DNA from: Malaya genurostris
Lineage: Eukaryota; Arthropoda; Insecta; Diptera; Culicidae
Length of the DNA: 64,000 nucleotides
Reading direction: 5' to 3'
Assembly (NCBI RefSeq): GCF_030247185.1
Contig: NC_080572.1
Location: 8,387,007-8,451,006, forward strand
Of the stretch, positions 34,362-47,110 are shown piece after piece. The notes below the pieces were generated by a model. The model saw nothing but the letters and a program-made list of their open reading frames with translations. It made no database searches and was not told the origin of the DNA. The position numbers and the translations under genes are program-made. How positions within the stretch are numbered: the stretch's first letter is position 1; each line of letters starts with the position of its first letter.

Positions 34362-34467
34362 AGCTTGGGTAGGTAGACAACTGCGAATAAAAAATAAAAC
34401 AAAATCGAAATTAGTCGTAGTAGGTTATCCACATCGAGTGTTAGATGACGAATGATGAACCATTAGT

Positions 34468-35004
34468 TGTGAGATCTGCTGTTTTATACATTGGCTTTAA
34501 CGTTAAGAAGAATACTGGTATAATCACTCCTCATGTTCACCCCGCTAAAACAGAATATTGATTCTCAGGACTGAATACTAAGCAAAACGATGTGGTGGCT
34601 CGACGAATGAGAGGCCTTATATATGCCGAATTCATGCCGAAGTTAATGGACACAATATTTAATAAATGGGTAATTTGAACTTTCGAATGTCCAAGTATTT
34701 TTCATTTTATCGCTAATTCGTTAATCGAAAATTGATCCTGTCATTATTATGCTACGAACATTCATCAAACACGACTAAGTAATATCACTAGCTGTGAAGC
34801 AGGTTATGGACAACCGTTCAAAATTAATTTATTACCTTCAATAATCCCTAAGGATTTGCTATTAAATATTTAAACGTCTTCAGTACAAGTAAGTCATAAC
34901 TTTCAATGACAAACAACAATCCCCAAGGGCTGCTTTTGGAAATTTGTGGGGTCAATTTAAAGTGTTATTTATCTTGGTCATCTCTTTTCCATCCATCTGT
35001 TAAC
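34468..35004. other. No gene seen
   Basis: AT-rich sequence between the jockey insertion and the next LINE relic. I see no ORF, repeat terminus or motif that I can support. Confidence 0.4.
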
Positions 35005-36280
35005 TTGTTTATTTGTTTATTTAGGAGCAAAGGAAAAGCCTGCTGAAGCTGAGATTTTGGTTCTCCTTTTCCAGCAGGCATAAAACCTTCTCATCTTTTG
35101 TATCAACAGATAACAATTGACCAAATGATACATTACGAAATCTTTAATTATAAGGGTACTACAAAGCTAACTAACAACTATTCATATTGACTAATTATCC
35201 TAATAAAACTAGCGGGAAAAGATTAGGAGAAAACGGGTTTTAATGGCATTACGAGATAAATTGAAATAAATTCCATCAGAGCAAGTATTGAATACGCGAC
35301 ACATACTCGAAAACGGTTCAATTAAGCCATAGTTAGTTCTAGCACGAGGAATTCTGAGAAAGGGATTGAACCGCAAATCACGCCGAAGAATGTCAAAACT
35401 TAGCTGTTGTAGGAGATCTGTACTATCAATTTGAGATTGGATTGAGTCCGCGACGAAAACAGCTTTTTGTGTAGCACGGCGGACAGATAGCAAATCGAAG
35501 TGTATGAGCCTACAACGATTTTCGTTGCTTGGAAGATGCAATGGATCTCTCCAGGGCAGGCGACGCAAAGCAAAACGAATGAACTTGCACTGAACAGTTT
35601 CAATGCGTAGCTTATCTGTTTGATAATATGGTGCCCAAACAACAACAGCATACTCGCGAACTAGAGCGCTATATAACGATTTCAGGCAGTATATGTTATT
35701 GAAATTTTTTGAGATGCGAAAGATGAAACCCTTTAGAGAGGGTATATTCTATGTGATCTTTGAAACTAAGTTTTGAATCCAATAACACTCCTAGATCCCT
35801 AACTGATGTCTCTCGTTTTAGTACAGCTTGCAGAATAGTGTAATAATACATGATCGTGGTTCGTTTACGAGAGAAGGAGATAACGGAGCATTTAGAGGCG
35901 TCATAACCATTCTGTTGACGTTGCACCAGTTAGAAAATATATCCAACTGTGACTGCAAGAAATTTGAGTATTTCAGATCTTTGTGAGATGAAACAGCTTG
36001 AAATCGTCGGCGAATGATAGCTTCATGCATTGCAATTCAGATTCAATCATTTAGATATAGCAAAATATGAATGGTCCTAGATGGCTTCCCTGAGGAACGC
36101 CAGAGCTCACGATGAATGATATAGTAACGTAGTCGCCAATTTTCACGGTCATACTACGACGAGTCAGATATGACTATAACCTTAGTTTGAGAGAGATCCA
36201 CAATCTTTGTTCAATACACTGACTCGAAGTATGAGATGGCAATCGGTGCATTTGTTTAGTTTTTGCGTAACAAAATCATT
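35005..36280 (-). mobile_element. Decayed LINE fragment (RT C-terminal half and 3' UTR)
   Basis: On the - strand, frames shift several times, but the RT landmarks are readable: SSGVPQGSHLGPF near 36085, FADDFKLFHLTK near 36020, TSVRDLGVLLDSKLSFKDHI near 35770, VREYAVVVWAPYYQTDKL near 35640 and RRLPWRDPLHLPSNENRC near 35540. The 3' end has a tail of 'aaataaacaaataaac' (near 35005-35022 in reverse) and a 3' UTR hairpin, GCCTGCTG...CAGCAGGC at 35038-35079. There is no endonuclease. It is an old 5'-truncated copy of a jockey/CR1-group element, distinct from the two LINEs upstream. Confidence 0.7.
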
Positions 36281-36439
36281 GAACATATCCACAATAATTC
36301 TTGATAATATTTCTTCTTCGGGACGAAGTTAATGTGTTGGATATGAATTTGTCGTAATTCGTTTATTGTAAGCCAAGAAATCAGTAAAATAATGGAAAGA
36401 AACATTAACGTTTGACAACTCTGCTGTCCGAAAACACAA

Positions 36440-36493
36440 ATTTAAAAAAATAATTTCAGGCGAGACGAAGTTCGACGGGTCAGCTAGTATATA
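36440..36493 (+). repeat. Possible RTE-type LINE/SINE 3' tail
   Basis: The motif 'gacgaagttcgacgggtcag' followed by 'ctagtata' is like the 3' tail of RTE-group elements in insects. The DD37E element inserted immediately after it. Recognition is from memory of the motif, so confidence is low. Confidence 0.3.
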
Positions 36494-37798
36494 AAGCTTG
36501 CTTCAAATAGAATTGGAACAAAGACAATTGCCTGTATTTCAGTTATTTATTATTGTATTCAAGATCTTTTTTTATACAAATGTAGCGTTTTCTTCATACT
36601 TTTAAGAAAAAATACGGATAAAATTATTCGTCACGGTTTTGAAGGAATTCTCGAATTTTTCCTGTAACACGGCTCAGTAGGCGGCGCACACCTTCTTCGT
36701 CCATCGTTTTAGCTATCATATTCCACCAGGTCGTCATCTGATTGATGTCTTTGACAACGTTTCCCTTTGCCTTGAGTCTCCTCTTCATGATTGCCCAGTA
36801 TTTCTCAATAGGGCGGAACTGGGGGCAGTTGAGTGGGTTAAGGTTTTTCGGAACAAACTGGACCACTTTCTCTGCATACCATTCTTAAACGGCTTTGCTG
36901 TAATGACAGCTTGCCAAATCTGGCCAAAACATTACAGGATGGTCGTGGGATCGAATGAACGGCAAAATTCGTTTTTGGAGACACTCTTTTTGGTATAGTT
37001 CCGATGTCATTGTCTTATTTGTAACGAAAACTTTCGTTTTTTTGCCGCAGCTGCAAATGCCCGGCCAAATCATAAATTTTCTTGCAAATTTGTCGGCAAA
37101 AACAAATTTAAATTTGGCTGGAACATCCCCCCGAGCCGTTGCCAAGTAAAATTTTTGACCTGGGATTTGACCGAAGTCAGCCTTGACACAGGTTTCATCG
37201 TCCATCAGAAGACACCCGTTGAACTTGGTCAGCACCTGGTCATATAGTTTCCGAGCACGAATTTTGACCACACTATTCTGTTTCATTGTCCGATTTGGCT
37301 GTTTGCTAGCTCGATACGACTTGATTCCTTCCCGGAGTCGAGTTCTCCTCACGGTACTATGGGCAGCACCGAATTTTCTGGCCAAATCACGGTCCGACAG
37401 ATTAGGATTCCTCTTAATCGTCTTCAAAATCTTACCACGCAATTTCCGGTCATCAGTTCGACTCCGACGATCGGCTTGAGGCTTCCGAATCGTCGTCAAT
37501 GTTTCCTTACACCGTTTGATAACGCGCCATACGGTATTTCTGGGCAAATTCAGCTGTTTAGCTAGCCTAAATGCAGACCACAATGGATTTTCCAAATAAC
37601 TGTGCACAATTTTTTTTCCTTCTTTCGGCTTCCATGTTGATTGTTTACAAAGTACAGTCGATTTTCGGAATGTCAAAAATCATACATGAAGCTGACAAAA
37701 TTCCCGACACGTGGGCGCCAAGAGCTTCCAAATCCGTCCACCAGGACCAGGAGCGCCACAATATGAGCAAAAGTTTGTTCCAATTCTAAATGAAGCAA

Positions 37799-37802
<4 letters not shown>
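36494..37802 (-). mobile_element. DD37E Tc1/mariner element (ITmD37E type), copy 1
   Basis: Terminal inverted repeats of about 34 bp begin AAGCTTGCTTCA and continue TAGAATTGGAACAAA at both ends; TA flanks each end (36492-36493, 37803-37804). The element is 1309 bp, close to the usual size. It carries one transposase gene with a single nonsense codon. The right flank is a (TA)n microsatellite, consistent with TA targeting. Confidence 0.9.
36624..37676 (-). pseudogene. DD37E transposase with one in-frame stop
   Basis: The N-terminal half has paired helix-turn-helix motifs (FRLAKQLNLPRNTVWRVIK and LARKFGAAHSTVRRTRLREG). The catalytic core has MDDET (first Asp), WPDLASCHY (second Asp) and RPIEKYW (Glu). 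Counting through the stop, 37 residues lie between the second Asp and the Glu, which defines DD37E. The TAA at 36885-36887 falls just after the second Asp motif (HYSKAV); the frame is otherwise open on both sides. This one change separates it from an intact cut-and-paste transposase. No other lesion was seen. Confidence 0.9.

Positions 37803-37889
<87 letters not shown>
37803..37889. repeat. (TA)n microsatellite
   Basis: About 43 TA dinucleotides directly abutting the DD37E element. The tract may be the original target or may have expanded after insertion. Confidence 0.95.
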
Positions 37890-37892
<3 letters not shown>

Positions 37893-40800
37893 TATCATTT
37901 ATGTATCTGCTTATTTTTAGGTAAAGAATTTGAGAAGCACTAGAAATAAATATTTTTATCCGTGATGATTTTTTGTGTTCGCTTTTTTATTTTGAACTAG
38001 AATGATCATTCATACACACCCCCTTTTTCCAAAATGAAGCACAATACTTCCTATAACCGAGCACTCGGTTGTGCAAATTTCGGCAAATTCTTTCGCCAAG
38101 ATTCAGAAATAATCTTGAAGTGTGTGGGTGGCTTCCGGTTCTGTAACTAGATGATTATGAGTGTTGCAAATTCCACATCTGGCTTCAAATAAAGTGACGA
38201 TGCAAAACACGCAAAAATCGTAGGAATTGGTCCCAAAACTACTCCAATTTAGAGGTCGGTTCCCGATAGTCCGAGTTTGGTTGTTGGTCTTGTTAGTTGA
38301 TGACCAAGTTAACTGATTTCGATTATACTGATCCCCGGATTTCAGAACATTTTTGATTTTTCAAATGTCTTTTTCGCCTAATGCCAAACCTAACCCAGTG
38401 TTGACACGAATGCCACAAAAATGATAAAGTGTCATTAATAAACAAAATAAAACTAGCTCGGTTTCCAACATAGCTGCTGTCAAATCGTCAGCCAGTTCCG
38501 AATCTAATTTCAACGTCACTGAACTGAAAATCGAGGCAGTTTTTACCCTTATTTATATATCGGGTTTGCTCATACTCCTCTTGCTAAGTGCGAACCCAAA
38601 AGTTTTGTGAAATGTATTTGTTTGGTTAAACTACTCTGGGTTAGCTTCAGTTTTCTCAAGCGAAAGCGACAAAACCAAGCATCCAAAACTTTGGTTCAGG
38701 CCACTGCTAACCAATAGCTGGAGGATGGATTCCTCAACAATGATAACCACGATTCTAATATGACTGTGTAACCATCAATGAAATTGTCCTACTGTTAAGT
38801 AATTTAAAAATAATGCGCTCGACATCTTAGAGCTAACACAATGTGCCTCAAAATATATTATTATTGAAAAAAAAATTATATTATTATTGAACAAAATATT
38901 TCCAAATCATTCGACTATTTTTCAATTTATATTTGTGATTCAACTGCACAAAATCTACTTTTTGTTCAACAAGTCCATTTTATCATACTTTTCAATTAAT
39001 ATCACAAAATTCAAAACACGGTTGAAAATTATTTGACCTATATGAAGCAATCTTTTCAACTCAAACTAAACGAAACATCTAAAATCGTGGTAAAAAATCG
39101 TGCCAAATCGAGAACAAAATCCTCTCAAAAGTGACGACTAAATTAATATTTACTTTACACATTGTTTGCTTCCAAATTGGATATGCAAATTAGTGCGGTA
39201 AATCCTCTGTGTTTTTTTTATGTTCATCTTTATCGGCTTCGTTCTGAGTTTTGCTTTTAAAGTGCGAGTGAAAAATTTCCAGATCATGGCACGCAAAACA
39301 AATAATGCTATCCTGTTCAGAAGCCGAACCGAGCACAGTGATTACTGAATGTGATCAATACCAGAAGCCATGGGATTAAGTTAATTTGATTCCTTTTTCT
39401 CGACCGAACTGTGGAGTTTGGCATTTCACCGTTACCCGAGTCTCACTCCTCCGGTTCCCGATGGTCCAGGTTTTGTTGTGTACTGTATTGTATAGCAGTG
39501 AACAACAGTCTTGCTCCTAGACCCCTGATGGTCATCAATCAGAAGGTAAGTAGCGAAACTATACGTGCCGCATCGGTTGCTCAGACAAACGGACAAAAGT
39601 GAGTCTTCGCAAAGGGGACCTCATTTTCTGGGATTTATCGCACCTTTCTCTTGTCTTCAGAATATCTGCATCGATCGAGTATAAAAGGAATTTTGTATCG
39701 TTCGTGAATGAAAGAAGAACCAAACCCAATAAGGTATTAAAATATTGCTGTTTTGTACTTCGATGGAAATTGTCGTCCTCCGCTAGGTTCCCAGTTGGTA
39801 TAATTGTGAAACGATTATGAGCTACTGATGTATTGAGCACCGAGGTCCTATCTTTTCCAAGGACAATTGTAATAACAAGCAACAATAGAAATCCGTAGGC
39901 ATTGAAGAGTACATTTATCGATATGTAAAATTGGCTGAGATTTTAGTCAAATTCTGCGGACATCTGAGGTCAAACCCGCAGGTCATGTGAAACTAGCATC
40001 TCGTACACGCCCAGTTTTTCGAGGTTGAGTTTCCTACCCAAGAGTTACCGTTTATTGATTGATTATGTGTACAAGGGTTTCTTTTGATTTGAATTGAGAT
40101 AGAGGATCAGGAAATGCAACCATTCTGTAAATATTTGGGATATGGAAAATTTGTTAAGAAATACTTATTGGTCTGTTTTCTCTGCACTAGCACCGCATTT
40201 GTATTCTCAATAACGCTATCAAAATCAAAGGTAGCAAGGATTCGATCGAACCAATATCGAAAAATCCATACGTCGTTATTTAGAATAAGGGTGTTTAAGA
40301 TGTTTTTCGCCACTGTTCAGTGATGCAAATATTCTAGAAACTTTTGTATATCAATGAAATGTTAAAACACTTTTTAAACATTACACGTGCTTAGTACATT
40401 GTGATTTGATCACTTCACTAGATAAGAATACTTATCACGGTCTCCGATTCCCGATGCCCAGGTTTCAGAAATAGCGAACAAAACGGTCCGAAATGGAATA
40501 CGCTGCAAATTCTCGAAGATGATTGATTCGATTTTAAAGGTAAATTTGAAATTAAAGGGAGCCATGCCGCATACACTACAATTATTTTTTATGTATACCG
40601 TTTTCGTTTATTGATAAGAGCAGCCCGAGAGCTGACCCAGAATCGCCCAACTAACTTTTAAGATGTTTGTTTCAGCTACCTTGGGGTCGCTCTAGATCGG
40701 AATCCAATTGCGTAGTTTCGCTCTGAAAATTTTCTCGGGTCGCACCACGTCATCCATGCGAGCTTGTTTACTTTTTCTTTTCTATGAGTTCTTGTTTAGG

Positions 40801-41097
40801 GCGCGTACCACGTGTTCGTTTTACTCGGAGTCAGAGTCGCCCACGTGTAGGTTCAAAAACGAAAACGCTATTAGATAACAATAGTTGAGCCACCTCGCCA
40901 AAAGCCTGTTTTAAGCCATCTAGTGTCTCATTAACATTTATACACAATATTGCATTTTCCTTTTGGAAATATTCGCAGCACTATTGTCGATGCTAAAACC
41001 GTAAACAGAAAAACTGCATAATCCAAATAACTTTGCTTTGATATCTTTCAGTCAGTACTTCCGGTGTTTTTGTACTGGAAATAAGGAATATACAGGG
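37890..41097. other. No gene recognised: about 3.2 kb AT-rich with old repeat pieces
   Basis: Fragments such as 'ggttcccgat' (38260, 39450) and 'cgattcccgatgcccagg' (40446) recall degraded pieces of the composite repeat family. One MITE relic lies at 40196-40302. No coding frame with supporting splice signals was found. Confidence 0.35.
40196..40302 (+). repeat. Relic of the CACCCTTATTC MITE family
   Basis: It contains 'taacgctatcaaaatcaaag', 'ggattcgatcgaacca' and 'tacgtcgttatttagaataa' then 'gggtg', matching the complete copy at 44344-44490. The left terminus is missing. Confidence 0.6.
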
Positions 41098-41192
41098 TAA
41101 CAGAGGTATTTTGGCCCACTTCGTAAAAATATTCACCAACTGTTGTAATATCTTTGAAAAACCCTTCCGCAATAGGTAATTTAGTGTGATTA

Positions 41193-42449
41193 AAGACTGT
41201 CCCAGAAAGTATGGACGCAACCAAAAACCGCTGCTATTTCGCAATGGTTAAGAATCTGTCAATTTTTATGGCTGCGTCCTGTTGTTTACACTCTTCTCTA
41301 ACCACTTGTGCAGTTGTTTATTCGTTTTCAAAAGTTTGTTTCGAAATGCGTGGTCTTTCAGCAGAACAACGTCGAAAAATGGTGTACAAATAGTGCACAG
41401 AACGCGGACTGTCACTGAGAAAGGTAGCAAAAATGAAAGGAGTAAGTGAAAAAGCAGTGCGAAATGCAATCAGGTCGAAAAAAAGGTCATGCTAACCCTC
41501 AGTTGAATAAACGTATACTGAAGGCGTTCGAGCAAAAGAAGGAGGTTTCAGTTCGGGATGTGGCCAAAAAAGTGAGCACTTCGAAGTCAAATGTTTTTCG
41601 TGCTAAAGAACGTTTGGATCTTCGAACCTATAAGAAGCAGAAACAACCAAAACGTAGTCCGAAACAAGAAGCATCGATCAGGCCGAGGGTTCGAAAGCTG
41701 TACAATACGATTCTTGCTGGAAATTTGAACTGCATAGTCATGGACGACGAAACCTACGTGAAACTCTATTACAAATCCTTGCAGGGACCACAATATTATA
41801 CGGTGCGAGTAGGGCAAGTGTTTAACCAGTCCGAGACATCGATTGAAGTCGAAAAGTTTGGTAAGAAAGCTATGGTCTGGCAAGCAATTTGTAGCTGCGG
41901 TAAGATTTCGAAACCCTTCATCACCACTGCTTCAATGAACAGCGAAATATACATCAAGGAATGTTTACAAAAACGCCTTCTACCCATGATTCGAAGCCAC
42001 AAGGATCCTGTTGTCTTCTGGCTAGATCTTGCTTCTTACCACCACTCGAAATCAACGGTAGAATGGTATACTACCAAAAATGTCACTTTCGTCCCAAAAG
42101 ACATGAATCTACCAAATTGCCCACAACTTCGACCAATTGAGGAATTTTGGGGATTGACGAAGGCACATCTTAGGAAACATGTCTCGGCAGCCGAAACCAT
42201 TCAACAGTTCGAAAAAGATTAAAAAAAGTGTCAAAACTTGTCGCCAAGAAGTCTGTACGGAATTTAATGAGGAACGTTCGCAAGAAGGTGCGCCAGCTAG
42301 TCTACAATGGCTAAGTAGCAAATGTTGAGAATAATATTCTGTTGTTGTAGTCGAATATTATCAGTATATCGACTAAAATTTGAGTATCTAACACTTGTGA
42401 ATTATTTGCAGCGAAATCAAAGTGCGTTCATACTTTCTGGGACAGTCTT
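41193..42449 (+). mobile_element. DD37E Tc1/mariner element, copy 2, nested in a MITE
   Basis: The ends are AAGACTGTCCCAGAAAGTAT and its inverted copy, with TA at 41191-41192 and 42450-42451. Length is 1257 bp. The terminal repeats differ from those of copy 1 at 36494, so the two belong to different subfamilies. The transposase has at least three lesions. Confidence 0.92.
41346..42314 (+). pseudogene. DD37E transposase with one stop and two frameshifts
   Basis: It starts MRGLSAEQRRKMVYK and meets a TAG at 41391-41393. The same frame then continues (CTERGLSLRKVAKMKGVSEK) to an A7 run at 41478-41484, where the frame shifts. The middle part (to 42222) carries the second helix-turn-helix, MDDETYVKL, WLDLASYHH and RPIEEFW; 37 residues separate the second Asp from the Glu. 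A second A7 run at 42221-42227 shifts the frame again, and the basic C-terminus (RNVRKKVRQLVYNG) ends at 42314. Both frameshifts lie in homopolymers, typical slippage sites. Confidence 0.88.
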
Positions 42450-42532
42450 TAGCTTCAAATTGAAGCAATATGGGTTACTTAGCAACGATTGAATCCATAA
42501 AGTTTGTTAGGTTGGCCAAAATACCTCTGGTA

Positions 42533-44343
42533 TTCAACTGCAAAGTGAGTTTAGTTTTACATATGTTACTATTTGATATTTGATTTTTTAAACTCAACAC
42601 TCTGTAATTTCGAAAGCGGAAGTCGGAAAATCAGTAACAGTCAATAGAACAAACGAACTATTTTAGTCTAAGTGTGTGAAAGTTGATTTAGTCATTTCTG
42701 AACTGAACACCTAGGTATCTAAAGTGGTATATTTGGTCATCAACGAATCTGACATGAAAACTGTATGAGTTTACTGATCAGTTGGATGAAATTCGTAGTT
42801 TTTTACATCGCTATTTATAAAGACATACTCTTGATACACACACACACACATGCGCGCGCACACACGCACGCACGCACACACACACATTGATTCATGTTAA
42901 ATTCAACCTAGAATATAATAGTTTATAACCATTCCCTCCCTACAACATCATCAATGATCTATGTTTAATGTGAATAAAAATTTTGGTCTTGCCAAATAAA
43001 AAAAATAGTCGTTCCAGCTGATTTTATTTTGCTCTGCGTGCGATTTGTCGAAAAATTTCACCAGATGAAAAATGTTTGGTTTCTGATATTTTGATAGTAA
43101 CTGGTACTGAATCACGGAACAGATTGAATTCACTTTATAAATAATCAATGCATTCAACTTTTTGATTCATGTTCTTAAATTTATGGCACTAAAAAAAAGG
43201 TCAGAAAAAAAATATTTGTGGGACGCCATTAAAAATCGTTTTGATCGCAGTAAAAATTAGACGCGTCTGTTTGCTTTGGCATTCGACACAGAAATAACGG
43301 GCTGATATTACACACATGTGTTTTTTTTTCGGAATGATACTATTTGCTTTCTGTCAAAAGTTATGGTGGGATGCCGGCAGTCGAACACTCTCCCCTATAT
43401 ACGTGACAAAAATATACACTCACTTTTTTCGATTATGCAGATCCGAATTTCTCAAATTTAATCTAAGTTGTAAAGTCTTGAGGTACCACTGAAAATTGTC
43501 AAATGTTATCCGGATCCGACTACCGTTTCCGGAATTATGAGGCAACGAGAGAAAAAAGTTCAATATAAATCGTGTTTTATTATAAGAGTGAAGCTATTTT
43601 CATTAAATTAGTCAGATTTTTTTTAATTTACAGGCCTTCTTAGTAGATGATCATACTAACTCACTACGAACTATGCTGAATCTCCTCAACCAAAGACAAT
43701 CATTATTAGCTTCAAACGTATATGAATTTTTCCTTCGGCTCACAAAATTGTGGTTTTTCTTTAAGAGCAAATGCATTTTAATCTGGAGATGGTGTGAGAG
43801 ATTCGATTGAACGAAAGTAATAAGGCAATTTGCATCCAATTTTTCTTTGAGTATGATGCATTTCAATTCGCAGCTGACAATAACAACATACACTATGGTG
43901 AACATGAATACGTTAAGTACGACATAGTAGAAAGCGTGGAGAAGCATTTAATGGAGGTGCGTGTACAAGATATTCCTTCTGTCATTTGGACAAAAAGACA
44001 TCTAACATACATAGGAGGACAACGGAACTCTGTTATGCTGTATAAAAATCAAAAATAAAGGTTTTCTTAATTCTCACCGAAAAGAATCAACAAATCAGTA
44101 AAATTTAATATCGATTCTCGGCTTTCGTTTTTTCTCGAAGGCACCAGAAGTAGGTTGAAAACTATAAAATTTATCTTGCCTCAGTTTCTCAAAACTATCC
44201 AGATCTAGGCTTCGTTCTCTAAAATGCAGGACTAGGAATGTAGAAAATTTAAACCGTCATTAGATGTTATGACGCAAAAAAACGTACTAAATGTTCAAAA
44301 CTGGCCGGTGAACTATTTCAATTTGAATGACTTGTGAGATGAA
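42533..44343. other. No gene recognised: degraded composite-repeat pieces and a CA/CG tract
   Basis: Pieces of the composite repeat family appear at 42590-42895 ('cggaagtcgg', 'tcatttctga', then a (CA)n/(CG)n tract at 42836-42885) and at 43425-43580 in the opposite orientation ('ggatccgactaccgtttccg'). An open frame of 83 codons at 43807-44058 has no recognised motif and no splice support, so I do not call it. Confidence 0.4.
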
Positions 44344-44490
44344 CACCCTTATTCTGAATAACGACGTATCATTTTTTCGATCGTATTTCATTCGTATTCC
44401 TAATAACGCTAGCAAAATCAAAGGTAACTAGGATTCGACCGAACCATATTCGTTCGAAAAACCAGTACGTCGTTATTCAAAATAAGGGTG
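44344..44490. mobile_element. MITE with CACCCTTATTC termini, complete copy
   Basis: The left end reads CACCCTTATTCTGAATAACG and the right end is its inverted copy (cgttattcaaaataagggtg). The element is about 147 bp with an internal 'gctagcaaaatcaaagg' block shared with relics at 2858 and 40196. Target duplication is unclear. Confidence 0.7.
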
Positions 44491-45560
44491 GAAGTCCGAG
44501 CAAACTTTATTGTTTTTATTCACGAGTCATGGTAATGTATTTTAAACAATGTATGCATTTCTACACTACTAGATGGATTCAAACAGGTTTATATATAGTC
44601 TTCCTCAAGGGTTGATTCGTGTGTATAATTATTTATTATCACTTGATGTCCTATTATGCTGATGTCATGTTATGCGTTAAATTATAAAAACATACGTACA
44701 CACAAACAATCAACATAACAATTGTAAGATTGATTTCGCTCAAATAGATCGTGAAATAAATTCGACTTTCAATCATTTGCAAAACACGTTTTCCGTACAA
44801 TGCTTTATATCGTTTGCGTTGGTGTGAGCCGGATTCAGTTAGCTCCCCGTAAAAACTCTGCTTATGTCCATGCTATTCTCTATTTCCCCCATCTAATAAC
44901 ATTTATCCGCATGTCAAAAACAATCTCGGTTGTTCCGCAACAAACTTTTCCAATTGACTTGCAAGTAAATCTACCAGGGGAAATCCTTCTGTCATAAAGT
45001 TTTTCATTTTAGCTTCACTTAACCAGAAGAAAATTTCTTTTTCCTCTGTACACATTCTACATAAAACAAGTTTGTCGAAATCGGTATCAATACGGTCATA
45101 TATACTTTAGTAAAATGAGTGTTGGTCTAGGTAACGTCAATTATAAATAAAAAATGACCGCACTCACCGCTTGGTGGAGTGCGAGATTAATCATTTCGAC
45201 CAAAGTGTGCCATAAAAGCTAACGAATCGAAAGGGTTCTCAACGTTGGACATTTGCATTATGAATGCGATGATGGGAACTCAGCAGTGCAACCAATTTAT
45301 CACCATTGGTGCCAGTTTCACGGAGGACCGTAGATGTGCGCCAAAAACAGAACGTGACTTTCATGTCTGGAAATTTGTTTGTGGTATCGTTATGTTAAGA
45401 TTAAGTAACTCGTGAACTAGCGTTGTTGATGATTTGAATTTTAGCTGTCAAAATACTTAAACAATTTAGTTCGTGTAACACTCAATTACACATCTATCGT
45501 AGAGTCATTTTGTCAAGAGAAAGATTTATTCTAGGATACGAAAAATCTTTTTCGTTTTTA
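44491..45560. other. No gene seen; one strong short hairpin
   Basis: The only structure noted is an imperfect hairpin at about 45153-45182, CGCACTCACC-gctt-GGTGGAGTGCG. No ORF or transposon end could be supported. Confidence 0.3.
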
Positions 45561-46430
<870 letters not shown>

Positions 46431-46920
46431 ATGACAAAAAACTTTTAAGAGGAACTCACTTTTACATCTCATGGAATGCTTAATCGATTGTCACATGTTT
46501 AGATTGAAAGGAATAATGTTAAGGTTTCATACAATTTCTATCTTCGATTCGTCTTTAATCCGTCTTTCCATAATTTTAATCCCAATTCATTTAAAACGAC
46601 GGTCATTAAAATAATTTTATAAAGTTGATTGATGAAAAAGGTATCATCTCATTGCTAGGTGGATTAAGCACGTTTTTAGTATCGTAGTTGATCAAATAAA
46701 AATATATAATTTTAAAGTACACAAATAGATTTTTTCCCCAGCACCATCAGTAAAAATCTTTTGATACAGTATTGTCAACAAATGTTCAAGCTTTCAACAT
46801 GACACTTTAAGTTTGTCATACTTGCTACCATCTTCTGTTGAGCATTAGAAATTTATTCCTAAATCCAATAATTCAACTATCTATCTTTTTTCTGTCTCTT
46901 GATGAGTACATAAAAAAAAC

Positions 46921-47110
46921 TTTTTTAATCCACCGGGTGGTGTAATGATGCCTTTCTCATATTACTTATATTTTCAAAAATATCAGAAGATTTTCTCAAG
47001 AAATTTTTTTTCAAACTTGATTAAAATTTTTAACTTTCTTTGGATATAAACTAACATAACCTTTTCAATTTGAAAATAGTTATGTCAAGTTAATAAAACC
47101 TTTTCTTTAT
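46921..47110. repeat. CCACCNGGTGG-type repeat segment, copy 1
   Basis: 'ccaccgggtggtgtaatgat' followed by 'gcctttctcat' and a downstream 'aactaacataaccttttcaa' also occur at 59634-59835 in the same order. It may be the other end or a partner of the composite repeat family, since similar sequence appears near 46660 and 14310. Confidence 0.5.

Larger units (their letters stand above)
30395..34454 (-). mobile_element. Jockey-clade LINE, nearly full length but inactive
   Basis: A 13-bp direct repeat, ATGAACCATTAGT, at 30382-30394 and 34455-34467 bounds the element. From the 5' end on the - strand: a short 5' UTR, ORF1 with zinc knuckles, ORF2 with endonuclease and RT but no RNase H, and about 220 bp of 3' UTR ending in a TGATCATGATG-type tail instead of plain poly(A). 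ORF2 has a nonsense codon and an in-frame loss of the RT active-site region. Confidence 0.88.
41100..42530. mobile_element. Small TA-flanked MITE split by a DD37E insertion
   Basis: The outer ends are inverted copies of (A/C)CAGAGGTATTTTGGCC, with TA just outside each (41098-41099, 42531-42532). Without the inner DD37E element the MITE would be about 174 bp. TA target and size suggest a Tc1/mariner-derived MITE. Confidence 0.75.

Noticed and set aside
45153..45182. Possible pre-miRNA hairpin
   Set aside because: The stem is only about ten pairs with a four-base loop, too short for a typical miRNA precursor.
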